The notes under the pieces were generated by a model that made no database searches, was not told the DNA's origin, and saw nothing but the letters and a program-made list of their open reading frames with translations. 64,000 nt of DNA from Hyphomicrobium sp. 99 (lineage in GTDB: Bacteria > Pseudomonadota > Alphaproteobacteria > Rhizobiales > Hyphomicrobiaceae), in the NCBI RefSeq assembly GCF_000384335.2, contig NZ_KQ031382.1, forward strand, positions 1,302,001-1,366,000. Reading direction: 5' to 3'. Each line of letters starts with the position of its first letter. Positions within the stretch are counted from its first letter, which is position 1. This document shows, piece by piece, positions 42,364 through 50,913 of the stretch. A program made the translations under genes and the position numbers.

Positions 42364-43452
42364 TTACTCCACGTCCAAGATGCGGCCGCTCCCGCGATTG
42401 GGACGCACGTAGACGAGTGTGCCGGTCTCGAACGCTCCTGCTGCTGTGCGCCGTGGCGTGTCGATCATCAGCTTCTGTCCGCCGCCGATCTCGACGAACA
42501 ACCGCAGCATCGGACCGTAAAACACCGTCGAAATAATCTGGGCCGCAACCGCGCCGTCGGACGGCGCCGCGGAAACGGATAATTCTTCGGGCCGAATGCA
42601 GACGAGTGTCGGCGCTCCAGGCGCCGGAGCGACAGTCGCCCGATCGACGGGAACTTCGAAAGTTATCGGCCCGGCGGCGACGCGATGGAATTCGGATGTC
42701 GTCTCGAGAATCTTGCCCTCTACGAGGTTCATCGTTCCGATGAAATTCGCGACGAAGCGCGTCGCCGGTGCATCGTAAAGTTCCGCGGGCGATGCGATCT
42801 GCTCGATTCTGCCGCGGTTCATCACCACGATGCGATCGGAAATCGAAAGCGCCTCGGTCTGATCATGCGTGACCATGACGAAGGTCGTGCCGAGACGCGC
42901 CTGCAGCCGTTTCAATTCAATCTGCATCTGCTCGCGCAAGTTGGCGTCGAGCGCCGAAAGCGGCTCGTCGAGCAGCAGCACGCGCGGCGAACAGACGAGC
43001 GCTCGCGCAAGGGCCACGCGTTGGCGCTGGCCACCGGAAAGCATTGAAACGCGCGCATGGATCTTGTCGGCAAGGCCAACGAGATCGAGCGCCTCGCGCA
43101 CTTTCCCGCCGATCTCCGCGTTGGAAAGTTTGCGCAGCGACAGCCCGAAGCCGACGTTCTCCGCAACGTCCATGTGCGGAAAGAGCGCGTAATCCTGAAA
43201 GACCGTGTTGAGCGGCCGGTCATAGGGACGAAGCGCGGTAATGTCCTGCCCATCGAGAAGAACGCGTCCGCTGGTCGGAGATTCAAATCCCGCCATCAAC
43301 CGCAGGCTCGTCGTCTTTCCGCACCCGGACGGCCCGAGAAGGCTGACGAATTCGCCGTGTCCGATGTCGAGATCGACATTGTCGAGACCGACGGTGCCGG
43401 TATCGAACACCTTCGAGACCGCGTCGAGACGCAGGAGCGGATCACGCCCCAT
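42364..43452 (-). CDS. polyamine-type ABC transporter ATP-binding protein
   Basis: About 362 residues, PotA-like. Walker A GPSGCGKTT near residue 38, Q-loop, signature MLSGGQRQRVALARAL, Walker B VLLLDEPLSALD, switch His in VMVTHDQTEAL, and a C-terminal TOBE domain. It powers uptake through the permease pair encoded upstream in the same operon. I chose ATG 43452, which overlaps the XRE-cupin gene by 11 bp and opens MGRDPLLRLDAVSKVF; the longer reading from 43584 is a shadow of that gene. The substrate is probably a polyamine or related amine. Confidence 0.9.
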   Translation of the reverse strand: MGRDPLLRLDAVSKVFDTGTVGLDNVDLDIGHGEFVSLLGPSGCGKTTSLRLMAGFESPTSGRVLLDGQDITALRPYDRPLNTVFQDYALFPHMDVAENVGFGLSLRKLSNAEIGGKVREALDLVGLADKIHARVSMLSGGQRQRVALARALVCSPRVLLLDEPLSALDANLREQMQIELKRLQARLGTTFVMVTHDQTEALSISDRIVVMNRGRIEQIASPAELYDAPATRFVANFIGTMNLVEGKILETTSEFHRVAAGPITFEVPVDRATVAPAPGAPTLVCIRPEELSVSAAPSDGAVAAQIISTVFYGPMLRLFVEIGGGQKLMIDTPRRTAAGAFETGTLVYVRPNRGSGRILDVE

Positions 43453-44068
43453 TGCTGATCTCGTTCGGCTTGGCGGTATTGATCCAAACGATCTCGCACC
43501 GCTCTTTGCCGCGATTGCGGAACGCATGTTCCAGCGTGCTCTTGAAGGCAAAGCTGTCGCCGGCTTTGAGAAGATAAACGACACTGTCGATCGTCAATTC
43601 GACTTGGCCTTTCCTGACGATGCCGAATTCATGTCCGGCGTGGCTGTAGGAAGCGCCCGTTCCACTGTCGGGCTCGACGGAGACCAATAGTCCCGTCAGC
43701 ACTGAACCCGGCGGCGAAAGCAGCTCCTTGTGAATGCCTTCCGATCGCACCGGTATTTCCTTACGGTGCGAAGCGCGAACGACGTAGAGATCGCCGCCGT
43801 CGTCCTGCGTTTCGGCAAGAAGGGTATGCGGCTCGACGCCGAGCGCCGCAGCCAGCGGCCACAGCACACGCACGCGCAACGAGGAAATGCCTCGCTCTAT
43901 CTGGCTCAGCGCGCCGACAGAAATGCCGGCGCGCTGCGCAACGTCTGTGAGACCTAATTTCCGCTCGAGACGCGCCGCACGAATGCGGCGCCCGAGACGG
44001 ATATCTGCATCTGACGGAACCTGTTCCGAGACTTCCGCGCGTCCTTCCTTAGCTTTCGTACGAACCAC
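43442..44068 (-). CDS. XRE-cupin transcriptional regulator (PuuR-like)
   Basis: 208 residues from GTG 44068. An XRE helix-turn-helix (about residues 24-80: IRAARLERKLGLTDVAQRAG, SVGALSQIERGISS) is joined to a C-terminal cupin (about 135-200: SYSHAGHEFGIVRKGQVEL, YLLKAGDSFAF). This pairing is typical of regulators of amine and amino-acid catabolism such as PuuR. It lies inside the transport operon between the binding-protein and ATPase genes, so it is co-expressed with what it probably controls. TTTCAC-N4-GAAA sites at 46984 and 48337 are candidate operators. Confidence 0.88.
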   Translation of the reverse strand: MVRTKAKEGRAEVSEQVPSDADIRLGRRIRAARLERKLGLTDVAQRAGISVGALSQIERGISSLRVRVLWPLAAALGVEPHTLLAETQDDGGDLYVVRASHRKEIPVRSEGIHKELLSPPGSVLTGLLVSVEPDSGTGASYSHAGHEFGIVRKGQVELTIDSVVYLLKAGDSFAFKSTLEHAFRNRGKERCEIVWINTAKPNEISNGA

Positions 44069-44133
44069 GTTGGTTGCCTTTCTCCAAAGTTCTAAGAAAT
44101 GGAACGCGCTTCAAAACGTCCGGTGGGGTTCCG

Positions 44134-45198
44134 CTAGCCGCCGGCCTTCACCTTCTCGAACATCTTGGCCAGATCGTCGTTCTGCTTCATCGGTCCGGTA
44201 AAGACCGTGCTCTTCAAAACGACATCCGGATCGGCAGGAAGTTGCAGCCGGTCGAGTTCTTCTTTGGGAACGAGGGCGAACGCCGCGCTCGATGCACTGC
44301 CGTAGCCATATTGCGTGATCAACTCTTTGCCCGACGCGCCTTCGAGGCGGCTGTTGATGAAGTCGTACGCGAGATCGACGTTCTTGGCGTCCTTCAGCAA
44401 CACGAAGCCGCAGCTCCACGTCAGCATGCCTTCCTTCGGCTTCAAGAATTCGACCTTGACGCCTTGCTTCTTGAGCGTCGTGGCAGATGCATTCCACGTC
44501 ATCGCGGCAACGAGTTCTCCGCTCGCGAGTGATTGCTCGACGGACGTCATGTCAGTCGTATAGGCGCGAAGAAGCGGCCGTTGCTCGCGCAATTTTGCAG
44601 CGACCTTCTCAAGTTCTGCAGGCGACATATCGAACGGGCTGACACCGGCAAGAAGCGCCGCGACCACCGGCGTATCGTGCACGGCATCGATCGTGGCGAT
44701 GCGCCCGCTATATTGCTTGTCCCAAAGCAGGTTCCAGCTGGGCGCCGGATCTTTTACGAGATCCGTGCGGTAAAGAATGGACGTGTTCCCCCAGTCCCAC
44801 GGAACCATCCAGACCTTGCCGTCTCCCGCCTGGATGTCGGCCAAATTCTTGAACACCGGGAAAATCGTATCCCAGTTCTTGATGCGCTTCGTATCGATCG
44901 GCTGCAGCAAGCCTTCCTTGTTCCAGCGCGCGATCTTGTCGTAGCAGGGATGCGCGAGATCGGGATGGAAGCCAGCCTTGACCTTGGTGAAGGCCTCATC
45001 ATCGTCGCTGAAGACGGATGTTTCTACGCCGTCCGGGTGGGCGGCGAGGAAACTCTTGTTGAAGTCCGGCAACTCGTAGCCGGACCACGTGAAGTACGTC
45101 AGCTTGTCGGCCGCGAGGGCCGGGACCGCGAGTGAAGCAATCACCGTCGCAAGGCCGGCAGCCCTGCGAAGCATCCTGCGTGTCGTCGAACCGTGCAT
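44134..45198 (-). CDS. polyamine-type ABC transporter substrate-binding protein
   Basis: 354 residues, PotD-like. A signal peptide (LATVIASLAVPALAA) is followed by KLTYFTWSGYELPDFNKSF, the normal opening of the spermidine/putrescine-binding family. Conserved parts include WMVPWDWGNTSILYRTDLV and SCGFVLLKDAKNVDLAYDFIN. It captures the ligand in the periplasm for the two permeases encoded just upstream (24 bp). The exact ligand is not predictable; the neighbouring oxidoreductase suggests a polyamine or modified amine. Confidence 0.9.
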   Translation of the reverse strand: MHGSTTRRMLRRAAGLATVIASLAVPALAADKLTYFTWSGYELPDFNKSFLAAHPDGVETSVFSDDDEAFTKVKAGFHPDLAHPCYDKIARWNKEGLLQPIDTKRIKNWDTIFPVFKNLADIQAGDGKVWMVPWDWGNTSILYRTDLVKDPAPSWNLLWDKQYSGRIATIDAVHDTPVVAALLAGVSPFDMSPAELEKVAAKLREQRPLLRAYTTDMTSVEQSLASGELVAAMTWNASATTLKKQGVKVEFLKPKEGMLTWSCGFVLLKDAKNVDLAYDFINSRLEGASGKELITQYGYGSASSAAFALVPKEELDRLQLPADPDVVLKSTVFTGPMKQNDDLAKMFEKVKAGG

Positions 45199-45222
45199 AG
45201 TTTTTATACTCCCTGTTCGCGC

Positions 45223-46059
45223 TCAAGAAATCGGCAAAGGTCTCGGTGTAGTGACGGGAAGTTCGTCGTGCGAGGCGCCGCGCCGCCGTATGATTTCGGC
45301 AGCGGTCGCGATGACGATAGAAGCAAGCAGAATGAGCGTCCCGAGCGCCATGACGCTTGGAAGCGCCTTCGGAAAACGGAGCTGCCCCCAAACGAAGAGC
45401 GGCAAAGTCGGCTCCGTGCCCGATAGAAAAAACGCGACGATGAATTCATCGAACGACGTCAAAAACGACAGCATGAACGACGAGGCGATGGCGGGCGCCG
45501 CAAGCGGCAAAACGATACGGCGGAACGTCGTCCATTCATGCGCACCGAGGTCCATTGCGACCTCGCTGAAACTTCTCGGCAGCGAAGAAAATCTTCCGCG
45601 CATGATGACGACGGCTGTCGGCAGCGCAACGAGCGTATGACCGAGAATGATCGCCGTCCGCGAGGGCCCGAGGCCCGCAAGATTGACCAGGATCAGAAGC
45701 GCGATCCCGACGATGACGCCCGGGATCAGAATCGGCAAACGGCAGAGGCCGGATATCACCTGCGAAACGCGCGTTCCTCCAGTCACTTCCATGTATCCGA
45801 CGGTGACACCAATCGCAGTCGCGAGAAACGCTGCCGAGAGACCGACGATCAAACTCGTTTCGAAGGCGCGATGCAGATTTTCGTTGCCGACGAGGCTGCC
45901 ATACCATTCGAGCGTGAAGCCGCTGAGCGGAAAAGCGGCCTGGATCGAGTTGTTGAATGAGAAGAGCGGAATGATCGCGATTGGCAGATAGAGAAACAGC
46001 ACATACGCGATGACGTACATCCCGAGCCAAGTTCCGTTGGTGAAGCGCGTTCGGGTCAC
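45223..46059 (-). CDS. polyamine-type ABC transporter permease (PotC-like)
   Basis: 278 residues with six membrane helices and the EAA-type loop FSEVAMDLGAHEWTTFRRIVLP near residue 180. The GTG start at 46059 overlaps the upstream permease stop by 4 bp (GTGA); the much longer frame running to 46581 shadows that gene. It pairs with the PotB-like permease to form the membrane channel. Confidence 0.9.
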   Translation of the reverse strand: MTRTRFTNGTWLGMYVIAYVLFLYLPIAIIPLFSFNNSIQAAFPLSGFTLEWYGSLVGNENLHRAFETSLIVGLSAAFLATAIGVTVGYMEVTGGTRVSQVISGLCRLPILIPGVIVGIALLILVNLAGLGPSRTAIILGHTLVALPTAVVIMRGRFSSLPRSFSEVAMDLGAHEWTTFRRIVLPLAAPAIASSFMLSFLTSFDEFIVAFFLSGTEPTLPLFVWGQLRFPKALPSVMALGTLILLASIVIATAAEIIRRRGASHDELPVTTPRPLPIS

Positions 46060-46952
46060 GTTCTGCTCCCGAAGCGTTTGTCGGCGAACCGCGCCGCCAT
46101 GACGACAGCAAGAATGACGACCATGACGATCACGGAAAGCGCCGCGCCGAAGGGCCAGTCGTTGGCTTTGCCGAATTGCGCCTGGATCATCGAGCCGATC
46201 ATCGTGCTGTTCGGACCGCCGACGAGCGCGGGCGTGACGTAGTCGCCGACCGTCGGCACAAACACCACGAGCGCCGCTGCCATCACGCCCGGCATCGAAA
46301 TGGGCAGGATGATCCTCCGGAATATCGATATCGGACGGGCCCCGAGATCTTCGGCCGCTTCGATCAGCGATCGCGGCACATTCTCGAGCGCGACATAAAT
46401 AGGAAGGATCGCGAACGCCGCGTAGGCGTGCGCGAGCGTAACGACGACCGCGGCCGGTGTGTTGAGAAACGCGAGGATCGGCTCCGACGTGATGCCGGTC
46501 ATCAGCAATGCCGAATTCAAGACGCCGTTGTAGGCGAGCACGACTTTCCAAGCGAAAACGCGAAGAAGATAGCTCGTCCAAAACGGCAGCGTCACAATGA
46601 AGAGCAGCAGCCCGCGATGCTTGCCAGCATGAAATGCAAGATAGTAGGCGACCGGATATGCAGTGATAACCGTGGCCAGCGTCACGAACGCGGCAATGGC
46701 CAACGAGCGCAAGATCACCGTCGCGTAAAGCGGGTCCGTTAGCGCGGCTTTGAAATTGTCGAGCGTAAAGGCGCCGCCGAGCAGCGACCCGTCATTGGTG
46801 CGAAATCCGAGGAAGAGAACGACACCGAGCGCGAACAGCACGAGCACCGATGTGGCAAGCGCTCCGGGAGACGACATGCCGATGAAGAAAAGTCGGCGTT
46901 GGCGCTCAGAAGCAGCCGGTAACGCGGAGACATTTTCGGCGGATACGTTCAT
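46056..46952 (-). CDS. polyamine-type ABC transporter permease (PotB-like)
   Basis: 298 residues with six membrane helices, the typical LPFWTSYLLRVFAWKVVL segment, and the EAA loop LIEAAEDLGARPISIFRRIILP near residue 190. It is the first gene of the five-gene operon permease-permease-binding protein-regulator-ATPase. Its upstream region contains TTTCAC-N4-ACGAAA at 46984-46999, a candidate site for the operon's own XRE-cupin regulator. Confidence 0.9.
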   Translation of the reverse strand: MNVSAENVSALPAASERQRRLFFIGMSSPGALATSVLVLFALGVVLFLGFRTNDGSLLGGAFTLDNFKAALTDPLYATVILRSLAIAAFVTLATVITAYPVAYYLAFHAGKHRGLLLFIVTLPFWTSYLLRVFAWKVVLAYNGVLNSALLMTGITSEPILAFLNTPAAVVVTLAHAYAAFAILPIYVALENVPRSLIEAAEDLGARPISIFRRIILPISMPGVMAAALVVFVPTVGDYVTPALVGGPNSTMIGSMIQAQFGKANDWPFGAALSVIVMVVILAVVMAARFADKRFGSRT

Positions 46953-46983
46953 CAGAGCGCATTCCTGAATTCACGCAATAGTT

Positions 46984-46999
46984 TTTCACATTTACGAAA
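46984..46999. promoter_or_regulatory. candidate operator upstream of the polyamine-type ABC operon
   Basis: TTTCAC-ATTT-ACGAAA, an imperfect dyad 32 bp upstream of the first permease start. It shares half-site and 4-nt spacing with the site at 48337-48352 before the PuuB-like oxidoreductase. Confidence 0.4.
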
Positions 47000-47018
47000 A
47001 TGTCAATCCGTCGGCGAT

Positions 47019-48305
47019 TTATCTTTCGAGCATGTCAACCAGCCGATACCAGGCGATGGCGGCGCCGATACCGACATTGCGAAAAGCGTGAAACGGAATG
47101 GGCCGGATCGGCGTCAGCGGAAACGGAACAAGTTCCGGATCTTTCGTCACGAAATAATCGACGAGACGAGGGCCAAGCCCGCTCATCAACCCGACGCCGC
47201 GACCTTGGCATCCCGCGGCCACGAGCAATCCTGGCTCCGGTTCGTGCACGTGCGGAAGATGATCGAACGTAAGCGCCACGCGCCCATACCAGCGCTTCTC
47301 GATTGGAACGCCGGCAAGAGCCGGATAGAGCCGCTTCAAGGCATGCTCCAGATGAGCCCACGCTTTCGGTTCCGTGGGCTCGGCCATCGAGCCCCGGCCG
47401 CCGAGCAGCATCCGGCCGTCGGGCCCCTTCCGGAAGTAGATGACGATGCGGCGCGAATCCGAGACGACCTGACCTTGCGGGAGTATTGTCGAAAGAAGAT
47501 CGTTCGACAGCGGCGCAGTCGCGATCTGAAAGGAATGCAGCGGCAGCAGCGTCCGCGCGAGACCCGGAATGAGGCCATCCGCATAGGCGTTCGTAGCGAT
47601 GATCACGCCCTTGGCGTTGACCGATTTGCCGTCCGCGGTTTCAAGAACCCAAGCTCCACTTTCGCGCTTTACCGAAGCAACCTGCGTGTTTTCCGCGATG
47701 AGAGAACCTGCGTCGATGGCGAGCCGCGCCAACTCGCGCGTATAGGCGAGGGGTTGAATAGCGCCACCGCGCGGATCGAGCCACCCGCCGAGATATCCGT
47801 GTGCGCCGGTAAGACGGGCCACTTCCGCCGCGCTCAAAAACTTTGCGGATACGCCTCTCGTCTTCCATTGTTTGGCGCGCTCTTCGGCAGACCGCACGGC
47901 AGCTTCCGAATGCGCCGCCTGAATCCATCCGGTCCGCTGATGCGGAACGGCAAGCTTCTCCCGCGCGATGAGATCGAACACGACATCGGCAAGCGATGAA
48001 CTGAACCGAACGACGGCTTCGCCGCGCTTTTCGCCGAAATGCTGAAGAAGCCAATCCGGATCGTACTTCAGACCCGGGATAACCTGTCCGCCGTTGAGGC
48101 CCGACGCGCGATCCCCGACCTGGGCGGCGTCAAGAACGCGAACCGAGAGTCCGCGCCGCGCCGCATGAAGAGCCGACGAGAGCCCGAGAATTCCGCCGCC
48201 AACAATGGCTAGATCGACTTTCTCGCCGGATTTGAGCGTTTCGGAAGCGAGCGGCTCGAACGCCGGGTCTGCCCACGCGGATTTGGCTTGGTAGCCGGCA
48301 ATCAT
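47019..48305 (-). CDS. FAD-dependent amine oxidoreductase (PuuB/DAO family)
   Basis: About 428 residues. An N-terminal FAD-binding dinucleotide fold (VDLAIVGGGILGLSSALHAARRG) is followed by GLNGGQVIPGLKYDP and a C-terminal LVAAGCQGRGVGLMSGLGPRLV, the layout of gamma-glutamylputrescine oxidases and related DAO enzymes. It probably oxidises a primary or secondary amine, releasing an aldehyde and ammonia or amine. ATG 48305 (GGGGCGAG upstream) is preferred to TTG 48317. It starts a transcript of its own, with a perfect TTTCAC-N4-GTGAAA site 32 bp upstream. Confidence 0.88.
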   Translation of the reverse strand: MIAGYQAKSAWADPAFEPLASETLKSGEKVDLAIVGGGILGLSSALHAARRGLSVRVLDAAQVGDRASGLNGGQVIPGLKYDPDWLLQHFGEKRGEAVVRFSSSLADVVFDLIAREKLAVPHQRTGWIQAAHSEAAVRSAEERAKQWKTRGVSAKFLSAAEVARLTGAHGYLGGWLDPRGGAIQPLAYTRELARLAIDAGSLIAENTQVASVKRESGAWVLETADGKSVNAKGVIIATNAYADGLIPGLARTLLPLHSFQIATAPLSNDLLSTILPQGQVVSDSRRIVIYFRKGPDGRMLLGGRGSMAEPTEPKAWAHLEHALKRLYPALAGVPIEKRWYGRVALTFDHLPHVHEPEPGLLVAAGCQGRGVGLMSGLGPRLVDYFVTKDPELVPFPLTPIRPIPFHAFRNVGIGAAIAWYRLVDMLER

Positions 48306-48336
48306 CGCTCGCCCCAAAATGAAGATGCGCGCAGAT

Positions 48337-48352
48337 TTTCACCAATGTGAAA
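48337..48352. promoter_or_regulatory. perfect dyad operator candidate before the amine oxidoreductase
   Basis: TTTCAC-CAAT-GTGAAA, symmetrical over all 12 arm bases, 32 bp upstream of the start codon. A related site precedes the ABC operon next door. The nearby XRE-cupin protein is the obvious candidate to bind it. Confidence 0.5.
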
Positions 48353-48396
48353 GTTTGTAAAGCGGGGAAAAAGCCAATCTTTGCGTCAGTGGCAAT

Positions 48397-48432
48397 AAAA
48401 AAAGGCGCCCGGGACTTTCGTCCTCAGGCGCC
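48397..48432 (-). terminator. Rho-independent terminator of the aldehyde dehydrogenase operon
   Basis: On the minus strand a stem whose outer arms are GGCGCC on both sides and inner pair is GGAC/GTCC, with a GAAA loop and a small bulge, runs straight into T7 (48403-48397). It follows the DUF4242 stop by 28 bp. Confidence 0.85.
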
Positions 48433-48460
48433 CGGCCCCCCGAAATCGGCTCTGGCGAGT

Positions 48461-48730
48461 TCAGCCCGCTGCCGAAGGATCGATGACCGTTTTGACCTCG
48501 ATGATGCGGTTGGCGGGGAAGCCGCTCAGTTCCGCATGTTTGCGGATCGCCGCTTCGTCATTCGCAAGATAGACGCAGAACGTGCTGTCGCCTGCGATGT
48601 AGGAGTGAAGCCACTGCACGTCGGGTAATTTTGCCAAAGCAGCATTGGAAGTCTGAGCGGCGCCTTTGAGCTGATCGGCGCTCGAATCGCCGACACCAGG
48701 AATGTTCCGCTCAATGATGTACTTCTTCAT
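48461..48730 (-). CDS. DUF4242 small protein
   Basis: Eighty-nine residues of the DUF4242 ferredoxin-like family: YIIERNIPGVGDSSADQL, VQWLHSYIAGDSTFCVYLAN, then an IIEVKTVIDP tail. Related Streptomyces proteins bind nickel, but conservation of ligands here is unclear. ATG 48730 follows GGGAG. It is the last gene of the seven-gene catabolic operon and is followed by a strong terminator. Confidence 0.82.
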   Translation of the reverse strand: MKKYIIERNIPGVGDSSADQLKGAAQTSNAALAKLPDVQWLHSYIAGDSTFCVYLANDEAAIRKHAELSGFPANRIIEVKTVIDPSAAG

Positions 48731-48827
48731 TTGCTCTCCCTTTGCTTCTTGGGCGCATCCCGATATCCGAACGCGCCCGATTTAAGAACAGCCTTCTGGC
48801 GGGCCGTCTATCGAATCTTTGGAAGTA

Positions 48828-50333
48828 TTACGAGCCGTAATTGACCCAGACGGTCTTCGTCTGAAGATACTTGTCGAGGCCCTCGCGTCCGTTGTCTTTC
48901 CCATAACCCGACTGCTTGAAGCCGCCCCAGCCCACGGCCGCGTCGAACTGGTTATAGGTATTGATCCAAATGGTGCCCGCCTGGATCGCCGCTGCGGCTG
49001 CGTGCGCCTTGGCTATGTCGCGAGTCCAGATACCGGCTGCGAGCCCGAAGTTGCTGTTGTTCGCGCGCGGCACGAGATCGTCGAGAGAATTGAATTTCTG
49101 GATCGTGAGAACCGGCCCGAAGATCTCTTCCTTGACGACGCTGGCGCTATCGTCCGCACCGCAGAGCACGGTCGGCTCATAGAATGAACCGGATGCGAGA
49201 TCGCCTTTGCCGCGCTGTCCGCCGATGGCAACCTCGATGCCGCCCTTGCGCGACTGTTCTACGAAGCCGTTGACCCGCGCGAGCTGGTCTTCGGAAATCA
49301 GCGGGCCCATCGTCGTGTCGGCGTTGAGACCGTGGCCGAGCTTCAGTTGCTTCGCTTCCGACACGACGCGGTCGACGACACGGTCGTAGACGGCCGCATC
49401 GACCATGAGACGCGAGCCCGCAGAGCAGACCTGCCCGCTGTAGAAGAAGATCGCGCCTGCCGCGACGGAAGCAGCGGCGTCGACATCGCAATCGGCAAAG
49501 ATGATGTTCGGATTTTTCCCGCCAAGTTCCAGCGACACATGCTTCAGCGTTTTGGAAGCACTGCGCGCGATATGCTTGCCCACCTCCTCCGAGCCGGTGA
49601 ACGAGATCTTGGCGACCCCCGGATGCTCGACAAGAGCCTGGCCGGTCGTCGCGCCTTCACCAGTCAGAACGTTGAGAACGCCGGGAGGAATGCCGGCCTC
49701 GAGCGCGAGACGTCCGAGAATGAGAGCCGAAAGCGGCGTCTGCTCGGCGGGTTTCAAGATGACGGTGCAGCCCGCAGCGAGCGCCGGTGCGATCTTGAAG
49801 CAAGCTTGGCAGAGCGGGAAATTCCACGGCACGATCGCAGCGACCACGCCGACCGGTTCGCGGCGCGTATAGACGTGCATGTCCGGTGCGTTGACGGGAA
49901 TAGTTTCCCCCGCAAGTTTCGTGCACCAGCCGGCATTATAGCGAAGCGCGCCGACAGCCAGCGGAATATCGACTGCTGCGATGTGCAACTTGGGCTTTCC
50001 GGAATCCAGGCTTTCGACTTCCGAAATCCACGCGGTATCGCGTTCGATCAGATCCGCGAACCGCATCAAGAGAGCCGCGCGTTCGCTCGGCGCGATTTCC
50101 TGCCAGACCAGCTGCGCCGCTCGCGCCGAGGCAACGGCCGCATCGACATCCGCCTGCTTCGCATGCTGAACGGATGCCAGCACCTTGCCGAACGCCGGAT
50201 CAAACGTTTGAAAGGTCTCGCCTGTCGCGCTGAGGGCCTCGGTTCCGCCGATGACCAGCTTATGCTGAGCAGACAGAAAATCGGTCGTTTGCTTCGAGGC
50301 TGATTTCACTTCCGCGGTTTCCGCTATCGACAT
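48828..50333 (-). CDS. NAD(P)-dependent aldehyde dehydrogenase
   Basis: About 501 residues, a full ALDH. VVAAIVPWNFPLCQACFKI opens the cofactor site; FTGSEEVGKHIA is the Rossmann turn; the general base Glu is in LELGGKNPNIIF and the catalytic Cys in FFYSGQVCSAGSRL near residue 295. It oxidises an aldehyde to an acid in the cytoplasm, consistent with a gamma-aminobutyraldehyde-like or betaine aldehyde substrate. ATG 50333 with AGGTGA upstream is preferred to TTG 50363. It is transcribed with DUF4242 and probably with the monooxygenase genes upstream. Confidence 0.93.
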   Translation of the reverse strand: MSIAETAEVKSASKQTTDFLSAQHKLVIGGTEALSATGETFQTFDPAFGKVLASVQHAKQADVDAAVASARAAQLVWQEIAPSERAALLMRFADLIERDTAWISEVESLDSGKPKLHIAAVDIPLAVGALRYNAGWCTKLAGETIPVNAPDMHVYTRREPVGVVAAIVPWNFPLCQACFKIAPALAAGCTVILKPAEQTPLSALILGRLALEAGIPPGVLNVLTGEGATTGQALVEHPGVAKISFTGSEEVGKHIARSASKTLKHVSLELGGKNPNIIFADCDVDAAASVAAGAIFFYSGQVCSAGSRLMVDAAVYDRVVDRVVSEAKQLKLGHGLNADTTMGPLISEDQLARVNGFVEQSRKGGIEVAIGGQRGKGDLASGSFYEPTVLCGADDSASVVKEEIFGPVLTIQKFNSLDDLVPRANNSNFGLAAGIWTRDIAKAHAAAAAIQAGTIWINTYNQFDAAVGWGGFKQSGYGKDNGREGLDKYLQTKTVWVNYGS

Positions 50334-50413
50334 TGGTGTTTCACCTACGCTGGTTGAGGGCAAGCGGGCGCGATCCGCTGCTCATTGAAAGAAAGCGATT
50401 GCCGGTGATGGTG

Positions 50414-50569
50414 TCACCAAGGCCATCCCCAGATCAGAAGACCGGCGGGAAATATGATCCCGAGCACAACGAGCGCGAGCCAATCCCAGAATGTGAAGCT
50501 CACATCTTCCGCGCCGGTGTCTTCGAAAGCGCGAATGCGCCGTTCGAGTTCAGGATCGAAACCACGCAT
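50414..50569 (-). CDS. 51-residue single-span membrane peptide
   Basis: A short gene between the EthD-like and aldehyde dehydrogenase genes. AGGGAA lies 7 nt before ATG 50569. It encodes an acidic/basic N terminus (MRGFDPELERRIRAFED) and one membrane helix rich in Trp (WLALVVLGIIFPAGLLIWGW) that ends at the stop. Spacing to both neighbours (44 and 80 bp) and orientation fit membership of the operon. I recognise no family. The clean ribosome binding site and membrane segment make a chance frame unlikely. Confidence 0.65.
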   Translation of the reverse strand: MRGFDPELERRIRAFEDTGAEDVSFTFWDWLALVVLGIIFPAGLLIWGWPW

Positions 50570-50613
50570 CTCGAGTTTCCCTATTTTTGTGTGTCTGCCA
50601 CGGTTTCGAAAGA

Positions 50614-50913
50614 TCAGATCTCGGCCGTCAGGATCGTCGCTCCGCCATCGGCGAAGTTTGCCACGTCGGCCACCGCCGCCTTGCCTTCGTCGGACGCGAG
50701 TGACGCCTCGAGATCTGCCTGCGAGGCGTAATCGAGATAGGCGACCAGATGCACCGGCTTCGCGGGATCGCTGCTCGCGACCGGGCCGCGGCTATAGGTG
50801 AAGTTTTTGAGATGAGGCATCTTGGCGGCGAGCGGGGCGTGCACATCCCTGTAGTACGCGTCGAACTTTGCCGCGTCGGCCGGCACACCGTAAATCACTG
50901 TGAGGCGTATCAT
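50614..50913 (-). CDS. EthD-family protein
   Basis: Ninety-nine residues, a dimeric alpha-beta barrel of the EthD family: MIRLTVIYG, FDAYYRDVHAPLAAKMPHL, then HLVAYLDYASQADLEASLAS. EthD proteins accompany monooxygenases of xenobiotic breakdown and may act as small isomerases, cyclases or product-handling proteins. It overlaps the flavin reductase by 4 bp (ATGA), so they are translated together. Confidence 0.88.
   Translation of the reverse strand: MIRLTVIYGVPADAAKFDAYYRDVHAPLAAKMPHLKNFTYSRGPVASSDPAKPVHLVAYLDYASQADLEASLASDEGKAAVADVANFADGGATILTAEI

Noticed and set aside
48828..50303. Long plus-strand frames (for example 49332-50303) opposite the aldehyde dehydrogenase
   Set aside because: They are antisense shadows of a strongly conserved enzyme; their composition is Arg/Asp-rich, as expected for the reverse frame of GC-rich coding DNA.
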